This document shows positions 34,107 to 43,627 of a stretch of DNA of 64,000 nt, one piece after another (positions within the stretch are counted from its first letter, which is position 1; each line of letters starts with the position of its first letter). The notes beneath the pieces are model-generated. The model was given only the letters and a program-made list of their open reading frames with translations. It did no database searches and had not been told where the DNA came from. Location of the stretch: assembly GCF_002879855.1 (NCBI RefSeq), contig NZ_PNYB01000003.1, positions 186,001-250,000 of the forward strand, written 5' to 3'. The DNA is from Trinickia soli. Lineage in GTDB: Bacteria > Pseudomonadota > Gammaproteobacteria > Burkholderiales > Burkholderiaceae. A program made the position numbers and the translations under genes.

Positions 34107-36101
34107 TTATTGGCCCGAGAACTCAAATGGCAGACCTGCGAACCCCGGCGCCCGAAGTAAGCGAACTCTGGCCGGCACCAGCCAACACCCGGCCCAAATG
34201 AACATGAGCAGGGTATAAAGGACGAATAGCGGGTGGATCACAATCGGGGCCATAACGTGGTATTGCCTTCCGTTTGCGCGCGGCTGACTGCCGTCGCTCG
34301 ACGAAAAGTAAAGCCAGCCGTTCTCGAATCCATAACGCCCTCGCACTCCCGAACCAACATCGTCGATTGAGCGCCGCGTAGGGCTGAGCGTGTGCCCCGC
34401 CTCGGTAAACACCGTGCCAGTCAGTCCCGCAGTGCCTTCAGCACTGTACCGAACAAGCCCCGGCGGTAGCGCTGGCGGCAGCACCACGTAATAGGCGTCA
34501 CCTCCGTATGCGCTGATTTTGATTGCGGAGAGATCACCCTCGTAAGACTTGGGCCGATGCATCTGGCTGATGCAGGCAACCGCGCAGACGATCGCAATGA
34601 CCGATGTCACGGAGGCGAAAGTGACGTACGGCACTACCGCGTTCGCGACTCTTTGGGGGCTGTGCGTCGCCGCGGCAAGGCTCGCGATGATGCAAACCAA
34701 CCCGGCGACCAGCGGCATCGCCAGCAGCAAGTCGTGAGACACGAGGCTCGCGCCTATAACAAGCGTCGCCGCGGGCAGTGCGCGACGCCACCCACCGATG
34801 ACCAACATCATCGCGACCAGCGCGGGGACGATTATCCAGCCGTAATAGCCGAACGCGTCGGCGAGCAGCAGAAAACTATTGTGCGGAACGAGCGAAAAGG
34901 CGCGCTCGAGCCCGATCCCGGTTGCAGGACCGCTCTTAAATTGGATCCATGCGCGCTCGGCGAGCAATCCGCGAGCGGCGGCCGAATTCATTTCCTCGGT
35001 TTCCGCGATCACTCGTGCGGCAACCTTGACCGGCGGTACAGACGGAGCCGCAACAACCGGCGTGCGGGCTAAAGCGGGCTTCTGTTTTCGGGGGGGCTCG
35101 CGACGAGTATTGGCCTTCGTGCCGGATACTGGTTGCTTGATGTCGAGCGCCTTCGTCTGCGCGACCGGCGTCGGCGCCGCTGGCGGCTGCAGCGCTGCAG
35201 ACGTCACGTCCGACTGATGCGTCGCGCGATGTAGCGACGTTGCGGCTTCGAACCAGCGAAGCGCGGTTTCGGCACCCACGGCACCACCTCGCGCCGCGAC
35301 CAAAAACCCCTTATTGTTGAATGCTGCCGTGACAAACAGCGCGATAACAAGTGCCAATATCCATGCGACGTGCTTCGCGCCCGTGCGCATTTGCCGAGTT
35401 TTCGCTTGCCAGTCGGCCTTGAACGCGGGAACGCACGAGATGAGCACCAACACGCCAAGCAAGATGGCACTGCGCGACAACGTTGCAACAACCGCACCGG
35501 CCACCAGGACCAGGTACGCGGGCCGCCACCGATAGCTCACCGCCCAAGTCGAACCCACAGCCCCCAGCAGCAGCGCTAACGCCGCTACATTCGGATTGAT
35601 GTACAAGGCGGCTGCACGGCCAGCCGTGTTGCTGAATCCGTCGAAGAAACAGAGGTCAAGAAGGCATGCAATGCTCGCGACGCAAGTCACCGATGCCGAG
35701 AACTGAGCCAAACGCCGGGCATCGCCGCAGCCGGCAGCAATGCTAAGGAACGACAACGAGAACATCCCGACGACATAGGATTTTGCAACGGGGCCGATTG
35801 CGCCTTGCGTGAACGTAATAGGCAAAAGCCCGAGAACCAGGAAGAATCCGACGTAGACGGCGACCTTAGGCGGAATGCGGCCCAGACATATCCCGGCAAT
35901 TGCCGCGAGTATGCCGCCGCCGTACACCGCCAAAACGATAGGCGCCAGCCACTTTGCCCCTTGCAGGTCGGCACCGATATAGCTCGACAGTCCCGATTGA
36001 AAAACCGCCAAATAGATACCCACCACGAGCGTACCAATCACGCCCGAAGCCGCGGAAAATCCGATGCGGCCACCCGCCGTCTTTATTGTTGTCAACGACA
36101 T
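34107..36101 (-). CDS. O-antigen ligase/polymerase-family membrane protein (WaaL-like) with extra domains
   Basis: The 664-residue protein has about eleven membrane helices and the Wzy_C-type core: VVATLSRSAILLG near residue 205-217, and a large periplasmic loop closing with LVPHNSFLLLADAFGYYGW, whose His407 matches the conserved His of O-antigen ligases. It probably joins polymer from undecaprenyl diphosphate to lipid A-core or to protein. Two features are odd. Residues 290-372 form a Pro/Ala/Lys-rich insert in the loop, and about 115 residues after 515 form a periplasmic domain before a last helix. Usual WaaL proteins are about 400-450 residues. A protein O-oligosaccharyltransferase is an alternative. 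Confidence 0.75.
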   Translation of the reverse strand: MSLTTIKTAGGRIGFSAASGVIGTLVVGIYLAVFQSGLSSYIGADLQGAKWLAPIVLAVYGGGILAAIAGICLGRIPPKVAVYVGFFLVLGLLPITFTQGAIGPVAKSYVVGMFSLSFLSIAAGCGDARRLAQFSASVTCVASIACLLDLCFFDGFSNTAGRAAALYINPNVAALALLLGAVGSTWAVSYRWRPAYLVLVAGAVVATLSRSAILLGVLVLISCVPAFKADWQAKTRQMRTGAKHVAWILALVIALFVTAAFNNKGFLVAARGGAVGAETALRWFEAATSLHRATHQSDVTSAALQPPAAPTPVAQTKALDIKQPVSGTKANTRREPPRKQKPALARTPVVAAPSVPPVKVAARVIAETEEMNSAAARGLLAERAWIQFKSGPATGIGLERAFSLVPHNSFLLLADAFGYYGWIIVPALVAMMLVIGGWRRALPAATLVIGASLVSHDLLLAMPLVAGLVCIIASLAAATHSPQRVANAVVPYVTFASVTSVIAIVCAVACISQMHRPKSYEGDLSAIKISAYGGDAYYVVLPPALPPGLVRYSAEGTAGLTGTVFTEAGHTLSPTRRSIDDVGSGVRGRYGFENGWLYFSSSDGSQPRANGRQYHVMAPIVIHPLFVLYTLLMFIWAGCWLVPARVRLLRAPGFAGLPFEFSGQ

Positions 36102-36378
36102 GATCCGATTTTTTCAGTTATTTGCCGTGCTGGTCGACTTCCGGACGGACAGTCGATTGGTCTCCCTGCTCGGTGAGCCAATGCAAAACGGCGAGCACTG
36201 CCACGCGAGCGAGCGGCGCCATGGTACATCAAAGTTGAGGACGGAACCGTGAATGTAGAGGCGCCTTGTCTCAATTCCCCAACGTCAACTGACGATTGTG
36301 AAAGCAACAGCACCGCTTGCGTTGGGCACGAGTGCCTCTGGTATCATCCGCACACAAGACGAACAATGGGGACATCGC

Positions 36379-37221
36379 ATGGATGCAGTTACCTCGCATC
36401 AACAAGAAATAGAAAATGGGGACCGATTTTCATTTGGAGAAAACTGGTCTCGCTTTCTTTCGGTGCTCACGGACGATCGAATTCAACAGGCCGAGTTAAG
36501 CCTTCGCAAAATGCTTGAAGTCGATTCGCTTGCCGGCAAAACTTTTCTCGATGTCGGGAGCGGCAGCGGCCTCTTTTCACTTGCCGCACATCGGCTGGGC
36601 GCAAACGTTTTCTCATTCGATTACGACCCAAAATCGGTGGCTTGCGCGCAGGAATTGCGTCGTCGGTATTTCGACGGCGATCCAAATTGGACGATTCAAG
36701 AGGGATCGGTGCTTAATCCGGAATATCTCGGACAACTCGGAAAATTCGATATTGTTTATTCCTGGGGTGTTCTGCACCACACAGGAAAAATGTGGGAGGC
36801 TTTAGAAAACGTAACGCCACTCGTCGCTAACGGGGGCAAGCTTTTTATTGCGCTCTATAACGATCAAGGCGGTGCAAGCGTCCGCTGGAAAATGCTCAAG
36901 AAGCTTTACAATAGCTTTCGAATTCTTCGCTTTCCGCTTTCACTCTATACCCTGGCCAAGCAATGGACTGTTACCGTCGTGAAAGAAATGTGTCGCGGCC
37001 AGTTCTTCAGGGCGTGGCGCACGTACAAGAGTGAGCGAGGCATGTCGCCGTGGCACGACATCGTCGACTGGATCGGCGGCTATCCGTTCGAAGTATGCAA
37101 GCCCGAGGAAGTTTTCGAGTTTTACAAGTCGAAGGGGTTCTCGCTGACAGCGCTAAAGACGTGCGCAGGCGGCCTCGGCTGCAACGAGTTCGTGTTCCGC
37201 CGAAACTCCGCTGGCCACTGA
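36379..37221 (+). CDS. SAM-dependent methyltransferase (class I)
   Basis: The 280-residue protein has motif I TFLDVGSGSGLFSLAAHRLG, the acidic strand VFSFDYDPKSVACA, motif II FDIVYSWGVLHHTGKMWEAL and motif III VANGGKLFIALYND. The basic C-terminal third resembles a subgroup common in O-antigen loci. ATG 36379 has GGGGA six bases upstream; the open frame continues to 36298 but is less credible. It stands alone on the plus strand between two minus-strand units, which suggests insertion as a separate module. The substrate is unknown, but terminal O-methylation of the polymer is one possibility. Confidence 0.83.
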   Translation: MDAVTSHQQEIENGDRFSFGENWSRFLSVLTDDRIQQAELSLRKMLEVDSLAGKTFLDVGSGSGLFSLAAHRLGANVFSFDYDPKSVACAQELRRRYFDGDPNWTIQEGSVLNPEYLGQLGKFDIVYSWGVLHHTGKMWEALENVTPLVANGGKLFIALYNDQGGASVRWKMLKKLYNSFRILRFPLSLYTLAKQWTVTVVKEMCRGQFFRAWRTYKSERGMSPWHDIVDWIGGYPFEVCKPEEVFEFYKSKGFSLTALKTCAGGLGCNEFVFRRNSAGH

Positions 37222-37435
37222 TTGGTTTGAATCTGGGCATACACCGCAGCGACCCCGGTGGGCTTCGGCCTCCTGGACGCCCGCGGCGGTCGCGGGCACG
37301 CCAAAATCGTGTACACTCGCCCACGCCGAACGCCCCGTCGGCATAGCGCCGCCCCGCAACGAAAGCGAGCCATCCGCCGTTACGCTGCCCCATACCGAGT
37401 GACGGGTTCTCATCACCTTCCCCAAGACGAAGATC

Positions 37436-39010
37436 TTGATCAAAGCTGCTCTCATTCTTGACGACTGCGCGCTCGCCGCATGGCAAAAGAACGCTCTGGA
37501 CTATGCATCCGAGCACCTGGACATCCAACTTGTCCTATCCTGCTCGAATACCGCGAACCGAAAGGACTACATCAAGAATTTCGGCTATTACGCCCTCAAT
37601 CTCTTCACGCTAAAGAATCGGCAAACTCGCAGGGTCGCGTACGATTTGAAGGGCGCCAAGCTCGTCAGCTTCGAGTCGCTGTACGAAGGTGCGTGGCAAC
37701 GGATACCCGATGACATCGCCCGGTTGATCGCCGAGAGTGGGATCAAGCTCGTCATCAAATTCGGCATGGCTCTGCTGCGTACAGATGGGCCACTTGCCAG
37801 CGTGGACATTTTTTCCTTCCATCACGGCGACCCTTCCGAATTCCGTGGCAGGCCTGCCGGCTTCTACGAGATGCTTCTCAAGAAGGACAAGGTCGGCACG
37901 ATCGTTCAAAGCATCTCGAATAAGCTCGACGCCGGAAAGGTGTGGGCGATCGGTCACTCGAAGATGCAGCATCATTCGTATAAGAAGACTGCGGTCAACT
38001 TCTACGCGAACTCGCGCTTCTTGCTGCGCAAAGCGCTCGTGAATTACCTCAACAACAAACCGGTCGCCATCGAGTGCAACGGGAAAAACTATCGGTTGCC
38101 CGGCAATCTGACGGTGCTCGCGTTCTTGAGCAAACTGGCGTACCGGAAGGCGGCGCGGATCGCTTATGGCGCCTTCTACGAGAAGAAGTGGAACGTCGTG
38201 ACGTTCGGCGCGTTCAGTCTACCGAAGCACCGCAGTGATCTGAGCGTTGATGCAGGCACATCGCCCGTCATCTCCGAAGGGTACAGCTTTTACGCTGACC
38301 CTTTCTTCAGCGCCAACGGCGAACTCATCCGCCTCGAGGCATTGAATGCGGCAAACGGCCTGGGCGAGATCGTCGAACTCGATCGGAGGGATCTTTCGAT
38401 ACGGTCGGTCCTGCTCAAGGGCAAGCACTACTCCTATCCGTTTTCGTTCGCAGAAAACGAGCGGGAATATGTCATCCCCGAGGTCGCCTCTCATTCAGCG
38501 CCTTATTTGCTCGCGCAACCATTCAAGGAAACCGAGAAGCTGCAACTGTCCGGCCTCGAGGATAAAAGGATCGTCGACGGCACGCTGCTGAAGTTCAACG
38601 ACGTGTACTACCTCTTTTGCGGCCTCAACGAATCATCGGCCGATTGCCTCTTTCTCTTCCATAGCGATTCGTTGACAGGTCCGTTCGAGCCCCACCCGCA
38701 CAACCCCGTGGTCGTCGATCCCAGCAGAGCACGCATGGGCGGTAGGGTGGCGAAAATCGACGGCGAATTGCATCGATTCGGCCAAAACAATTGCTTCGGC
38801 TATGGCGACGGCGTGACCGTCAGCAAGATCGTAAAGCTGTCGAAGACGGACTACGAAGAGCAGGTGGTGGGTAACCTGTCGTTCAGTGACGCTTCGGGCC
38901 CGCATACCGTCGACATTCACCAGTCGTCGGCCGTGCTCGACTATTACATCGACCGGTTTTCGCTGTTGGCGGGTTACAGGCGCTTACTGCCCGTTTTGCT
39001 CAAAAAGTGA
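37436..39010 (+). CDS. Formyltransferase-like domain fused to a beta-propeller (GINT1-type) domain
   Basis: The 524-residue protein combines two parts. Residues 1-250 resemble the 10-formyltetrahydrofolate formyltransferases: FSFHHGDPSEFRGR at 126-139 aligns with the ArnA-type catalytic loop, and NKLDAGK at 162-168 carries the expected Asp165. The catalytic Asn position is Ser127, while His129 is kept. Residues about 255-500 are a propeller with GYSFYADPFF, DGTLLKFNDVYYLFCG and GRVAKIDGELHRFGQN, like the N-terminal domain of glucosamine inositolphosphotransferases. The start is TTG 37436; no ATG fits. It may formylate an amino sugar such as GalN or a 4-amino-hexose. Activity is unproven because of the Asn change. 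Confidence 0.7.
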   Translation: MIKAALILDDCALAAWQKNALDYASEHLDIQLVLSCSNTANRKDYIKNFGYYALNLFTLKNRQTRRVAYDLKGAKLVSFESLYEGAWQRIPDDIARLIAESGIKLVIKFGMALLRTDGPLASVDIFSFHHGDPSEFRGRPAGFYEMLLKKDKVGTIVQSISNKLDAGKVWAIGHSKMQHHSYKKTAVNFYANSRFLLRKALVNYLNNKPVAIECNGKNYRLPGNLTVLAFLSKLAYRKAARIAYGAFYEKKWNVVTFGAFSLPKHRSDLSVDAGTSPVISEGYSFYADPFFSANGELIRLEALNAANGLGEIVELDRRDLSIRSVLLKGKHYSYPFSFAENEREYVIPEVASHSAPYLLAQPFKETEKLQLSGLEDKRIVDGTLLKFNDVYYLFCGLNESSADCLFLFHSDSLTGPFEPHPHNPVVVDPSRARMGGRVAKIDGELHRFGQNNCFGYGDGVTVSKIVKLSKTDYEEQVVGNLSFSDASGPHTVDIHQSSAVLDYYIDRFSLLAGYRRLLPVLLKK

Positions 39011-39029
39011 AGCAGCGTCAGCTTCGTCG

Positions 39030-40178
39030 TCACCTCGACGGGACCAATTCTCGGTAGACGGCCAAGCTCGCGGCGAGCGCCGCATGTTCGCTGAACTGCG
39101 TCTGTGCCAGGCGCCGTCCATTCAATCCATAGCAGTGCCTGAGCGCAGGGTCTGCAATGAGCGTCCTTAGCGCGGCGGCAAGCGCGTCGACATCGCGCAC
39201 CGGAACGAGCAGTCCGTTCTCGCCGTGCTCCACCACTTCGCGACATCCAGGCGTATCGGTCGTGACAATTGCCTTGCCTGCGGCGCACGCTTCGAGCAGC
39301 GCTTTCGGCAGCCCCTCTCGGTAAGAGGGCAGACAAACGAGATCGGCTTGCGCTACGACCTGCTGCATGTCGTCGCGCCAGCCCCACGCCTCGATGAACC
39401 CTTCTCTGACCCAACCATCGACTTCCTGAGAAGTCAGCGATGCCGGGTTTTGTTCATCGGGTGCACCGACGAGCGCAAAACGCGCGACGACACCATCGGC
39501 CTTCAACTGGCGCGCAGCCATCGCGAATTCGACCACGCCCTTGTCGCGCAACAGACGCGCGGGAAGAATGACGAGACATTGATCGGTGCGCAAGGTGGGT
39601 TCGGGATAGCGCCCGACGTCGACACCCACTCCGCGAATCATCCTCACTCTCTGCTCATCGATCACACGGCCCTCGACGAGCATTTGCCGGTCGTCCCTAT
39701 TCTGCAGAATCAATAGGGTTCGCGCGCCTGCCATTGCAATACGCAGCAACCCATGCACGAACGGGCGAAGTAATCGCGCCTTGGGAGCGCTGGACGTGAA
39801 GACGAAACCGAGACCGCCAAGCGCGTTGACGACGTTGCGCACGCCGGCAAGCCGCGCGGCAATGCTGCCGTAGATCACGGGCTTCATGGCCACGTGATGG
39901 ACGATATCGGGGCGCAGACGGCGATAGAGGCGATGCACCTTCAGGCAATAGGCGAGTTGCTGAAACGGATTGAGACCGCCGCGCTGGCCGGGCAAATGAC
40001 ACACGTCGACGCCCGCCTCCCGGATCACCCTCTCGCAATCGCTTACGCGCGTGACCACAGTGACGCGAAAGCCCGCCGCCAACGCTGCCTTCGCAATCGA
40101 CAGCCGATGAGAAACGAAATACCAGTCTTCTGTGACCAGAAAAACAATGTGTGGTTTGGCCGTGTCGCCGTTCATCAT
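39030..40178 (-). CDS. Glycosyltransferase family 4
   Basis: The 382-residue GT-B enzyme has the E-x7-E signature in SYREGLPKALLEACAAG and GCREVVEHGENGLLV. Its N-terminal domain opens HIVFLVTEDWYFVSHRLSIA and includes HVAMKPVIYGS. ATG 40178 (second of two adjacent ATGs is 40175) follows AGTAGG about nine bases upstream; the TTG at 40205 is rejected. It is similar to the GT4 at 7846-9069. It is the last gene of the long minus-strand O-antigen unit and converges on the formyltransferase-like gene 19 nt away. Confidence 0.88.
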   Translation of the reverse strand: MMNGDTAKPHIVFLVTEDWYFVSHRLSIAKAALAAGFRVTVVTRVSDCERVIREAGVDVCHLPGQRGGLNPFQQLAYCLKVHRLYRRLRPDIVHHVAMKPVIYGSIAARLAGVRNVVNALGGLGFVFTSSAPKARLLRPFVHGLLRIAMAGARTLLILQNRDDRQMLVEGRVIDEQRVRMIRGVGVDVGRYPEPTLRTDQCLVILPARLLRDKGVVEFAMAARQLKADGVVARFALVGAPDEQNPASLTSQEVDGWVREGFIEAWGWRDDMQQVVAQADLVCLPSYREGLPKALLEACAAGKAIVTTDTPGCREVVEHGENGLLVPVRDVDALAAALRTLIADPALRHCYGLNGRRLAQTQFSEHAALAASLAVYRELVPSR

Positions 40179-40249
40179 AAATCTGCCTACTACCCCGATC
40201 GGCAAAGCCGAGCGGCGCGCGTTCCCCCGGCGCGCCGCCTGCCTTTAAT

Positions 40250-42235
40250 TCAAACGCTCGCCGCTGCGCCGACGCGTTGGTTTTCTCGATACTGCACGTG
40301 CCAAGCCTGGAACATCAAAACGTCCCATAACTGGTATTGCCAATTCCTCACGCCGCTTTGATGCTCCTGCCATGCGGTACGCACCAGATCGACGTCAAAC
40401 AAGCCGTCCTCCGCCAGCGCGCGATCACCGATCAGCGACTCGCCCCATTCGCGCAACGGGCCTCTGAGCCATGAATCGAGCGGCACCCCAAAGCCCATCT
40501 TCGGCCGGTCGATCAACTCCTTGGGCACGTAGCGGTAGAGGACCTGCCGCAACGGCCACTTCGCGACGCCATCTCGACGCAGGATGGATGTCGGCAGCGT
40601 CGCAGCAAATTCGACCATGCGGTGATCGAGCATCGGGACGCGCGACTCGAGACTGACAGCCATCGACGCGCGATCGACCTTGGCGAGGATGTCGTCGGGC
40701 AAGTAGCTGACCGAGTCGAGGAACATCATTCGGCGCACGACGTCGGTCATCGAAGCAGGCACGCCATCGGGGCGCGTCATCCACGTCGGCGGTTCCTTCG
40801 CGCCGTGTACCAATGCCTCAGGCGATTGCCAATGCGACAGCAGGCGCAAGTAGACATCATCGTGCGTCCTGAGGCCGAGCAAATCGGCAAACTTGTGCAA
40901 CTTGTCGCCCGGGTTCTTGAACCGATAGCGCGACGGCAAAGCGCACAACGGCAAGCGCAGCGCGCCGCTCCAGACTGAAGGACGCACCGCGCGAATCGCC
41001 GATGCAAGGCCCAGACGCAAAGGCGTCGGCACCCTCGAAATACGGCCCCACAGCGCTTCGGACATCGCGTAGCGCGAGTAGCCCGAAAAAAGCTCATCGC
41101 CACCGTCCCCCGACAGGGAAACGGTCACGTGTTGCCTGGCCAGCTTCGATACCAGGTAAGTGGGAATTTGCGACGAATCCGAAAACGGCTCGCTGTAAAT
41201 TGACGGCAACCGGGGCACGACATCGAGCGCTTCGCGCGAGGTCACGTACAGTTCGGTGTGCGAGGTGCCCAAATGCGCTGCGACCGCTTTCGCGTGCTCC
41301 GCTTCGTTGTAGCCGGCGACATCGAACCCGATCGAAAACGTTCGCACCGGCTGGGTAGACAGCGATTGCATAACGGCGACGACGGTCGACGAATCGATAC
41401 CGCCCGACAAGAACGCGCCGAGCGGCACGTCCGCCATCATTTGCCCTGAGATCGACTGCCGCAGCAGCCGTTCGACCTCGTCGACAGCTTCGGCCGGCGT
41501 CCCCGTGAACGGAGAACGATTCGCCCTCTCCGCCACTTCGCGCAGGCTCCAATATTCGCGAATCTCGGGATCTGTGCCGTGTTTCGTGAAACGCGCGACC
41601 GCAGCGGGGGGCAGCTTCGATATGCCCTTGAAAATCGAATACGGCGCGGGAATGTAGTTGTGCCGCATCAGCAGCGCCAAGGCGCCGCGGTTGATCTCGC
41701 CGTGCCAGTCGGGATGGCGGTAGAACGATGCAAGCTCGGAACCAAACACGAGCGTGTCTTGCAGCCAGCCATAATAAAGCGGCTTTTCTCCAAGCCGGTC
41801 TCGGCCGAGCGTCAGCGTCTTCGTCTCGCGATCCCATAGCGCGAAGGCGAACATGCCGACACACTTTTGCAGGGCCTGATCGACACCATAGACCTCGAAC
41901 GCAGCCAGTATGACTTCCGTGTCGGAGTGGCCCCGCCAGCCGCTCGACCAGCCGCCGCGATCGAGCTCCGCGCGCAGCGCTTCGTGGTTATAAATTTCCC
42001 CGTTGAACGCGATCACCCAACGTCCAGAACGCGAGGCCATCGGCTGGTGGCCTGCAGCCGTCAGGTCGACGATGGCAAGCCGTCGATGCCCGAGAATCAC
42101 GGCGCCGTTCGGATCGCGCCAGAAACCTTCGTCATCGGGGCCGCGATGTTCGATCGCGTCAGCCATGACCTTGGCGTAACCATCGGCCTCGGAAGCCAAA
42201 CCATACCAATTCAACAGACCTACGAATCCGCACAT
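40250..42235 (-). CDS. Asparagine synthase-like glutamine amidotransferase (probable sugar uronamide synthase)
   Basis: The 661-residue protein has the class II glutamine amidotransferase N-terminus with Cys2 (MCGFVGLLNWYG) and an AsnB ATP-pyrophosphatase domain with FLSGGIDSSTVVAVM. In O-antigen loci such proteins are taken to convert hexuronic acids to hexuronamides, as proposed for WbpS of P. aeruginosa. With WbpP and WbpO homologues in the same unit, GalNAcA to GalNAcAN is the likely reaction. Ordinary asparagine synthesis is the alternative. Its ATG directly follows the TAA of the Wzy candidate. Confidence 0.87.
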   Translation of the reverse strand: MCGFVGLLNWYGLASEADGYAKVMADAIEHRGPDDEGFWRDPNGAVILGHRRLAIVDLTAAGHQPMASRSGRWVIAFNGEIYNHEALRAELDRGGWSSGWRGHSDTEVILAAFEVYGVDQALQKCVGMFAFALWDRETKTLTLGRDRLGEKPLYYGWLQDTLVFGSELASFYRHPDWHGEINRGALALLMRHNYIPAPYSIFKGISKLPPAAVARFTKHGTDPEIREYWSLREVAERANRSPFTGTPAEAVDEVERLLRQSISGQMMADVPLGAFLSGGIDSSTVVAVMQSLSTQPVRTFSIGFDVAGYNEAEHAKAVAAHLGTSHTELYVTSREALDVVPRLPSIYSEPFSDSSQIPTYLVSKLARQHVTVSLSGDGGDELFSGYSRYAMSEALWGRISRVPTPLRLGLASAIRAVRPSVWSGALRLPLCALPSRYRFKNPGDKLHKFADLLGLRTHDDVYLRLLSHWQSPEALVHGAKEPPTWMTRPDGVPASMTDVVRRMMFLDSVSYLPDDILAKVDRASMAVSLESRVPMLDHRMVEFAATLPTSILRRDGVAKWPLRQVLYRYVPKELIDRPKMGFGVPLDSWLRGPLREWGESLIGDRALAEDGLFDVDLVRTAWQEHQSGVRNWQYQLWDVLMFQAWHVQYRENQRVGAAASV

Positions 42236-43627
42236 TTAGCGATGCCCCAGCCGAATTTGCCAAATTTTTCCAGCTCCAGATACAACGAAGCTGATCAACA
42301 CCGCTAACGCGGCGATGTAAATCGTCATTTTCATGATGCCCACTTCCGTAAGCACATCATTTCTATGCACGTAAAACCCCCACCACCCCACCGCGACCGC
42401 CACCAGCGCCCCTGTAACGGGAGGCAGCGCCCGCATCGCGGCCGCAAACGCGGCAAGGCACGAAGCATAAACCAACGCGAATACGAAAACCAACGCGAAT
42501 CCGCCCGCCGCATAGGCTTGAGCCCAAGGATTGCTCGCCATCCCGAAGGTCACGCGAGGAAACAACACGGGGCGATACCGCGCGCTGAACAACGGCACGC
42601 CCGATACATCGATCCCGAACAGGGACTTGCCCCCGGGCACGCCGGATAGGCTTTGGTCCACGACGTCGCGCAGCGGAATGGTAAAACCGCGCCTCACGGT
42701 TTCGTTGAGAATGGCGGCAATGACCATAGGCTCGGAATACCGCAGCGCATCGAGGTAGACGTTTTCGCTACCCAGCATTTTGGCGGTATTCGCAAGGTTG
42801 GCGATATGGATTTCCGTCGGCGCCGCGGACAACGCTGTTTCCGCCGCCGCAACTTGCGCAGCCGTGACCGCCCCGCCGAGCGCCCCTTGCGCCGCGACAG
42901 GCAATGCGGGACATGCTACGGAAACCGTGTACTTGATATTCCAAGCGAGTTGTTTGACCACGAATAGCGCGACGGCGACGGCGCCTACGGCCACGATAAA
43001 GCCGATCCGCGTGCGCCAGGCTCCGAATAACGCGCGGCCATACAACAGACAAACACCGATGAAAGCGACCGCGCTCGCCCCTCGGAAGCCGATAAACAAG
43101 TCGCCGAACAACATGGCGCCAGCCACGGCGACGATCCACCACTTGCGGGCCGCAAGGGCGCTCACGAACGCCAGCGGCGCCGTATACGACGCGGCGTAGT
43201 ACCAGTAGTTGATACGCGCCAACATGTCCGTCTTTTCAATGCACAGGTACCCTTTGCCGATCGTCGCTATCGAGACGATCAAGGCGGCTATCATGACCGC
43301 GCAAAGGATTTCCGGAACCCATCGATCCGACACAGTCGCACGGACGAGTGCATTCTGCACGACCCTGTCGTAACAGAACGTGACCATCACGAGCGTCGAG
43401 AGGACGAGCAGCATCGCGACGTAAGCGCCCGGCACGATGGGAGACATGTAATAACCCGCATCGCCCCCATACGGAAACTGAATAGAGCCGAACAGGGCCG
43501 GCAGGAAATAGACGATCGTCGCTATCGCCCCGACGAAAAGCGCATCAAATCGCTTTCGCCAAAGGAAAAAAGCGACGGTCAAAACGACCAGCAAAACATA
43601 CCCGGTATGCAGATAGCTCGATAGCAT
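42236..43627 (-). CDS. O-antigen polymerase candidate (Wzy)
   Basis: The 463-residue protein has about eleven membrane helices and one large external loop of about 120 residues (roughly 215-345, between AWNIKYTVSV and VLFPRVTFGM). This is the usual Wzy topology, and Wzy proteins share almost no sequence. Position fits too: it lies between a GT4 and the amidotransferase in a locus that otherwise lacks a polymerase. The start shares one base with the preceding GT4 stop (TGATG). A membrane protein of other function cannot be excluded without topology or genetic data. Confidence 0.7.
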   Translation of the reverse strand: MLSSYLHTGYVLLVVLTVAFFLWRKRFDALFVGAIATIVYFLPALFGSIQFPYGGDAGYYMSPIVPGAYVAMLLVLSTLVMVTFCYDRVVQNALVRATVSDRWVPEILCAVMIAALIVSIATIGKGYLCIEKTDMLARINYWYYAASYTAPLAFVSALAARKWWIVAVAGAMLFGDLFIGFRGASAVAFIGVCLLYGRALFGAWRTRIGFIVAVGAVAVALFVVKQLAWNIKYTVSVACPALPVAAQGALGGAVTAAQVAAAETALSAAPTEIHIANLANTAKMLGSENVYLDALRYSEPMVIAAILNETVRRGFTIPLRDVVDQSLSGVPGGKSLFGIDVSGVPLFSARYRPVLFPRVTFGMASNPWAQAYAAGGFALVFVFALVYASCLAAFAAAMRALPPVTGALVAVAVGWWGFYVHRNDVLTEVGIMKMTIYIAALAVLISFVVSGAGKIWQIRLGHR

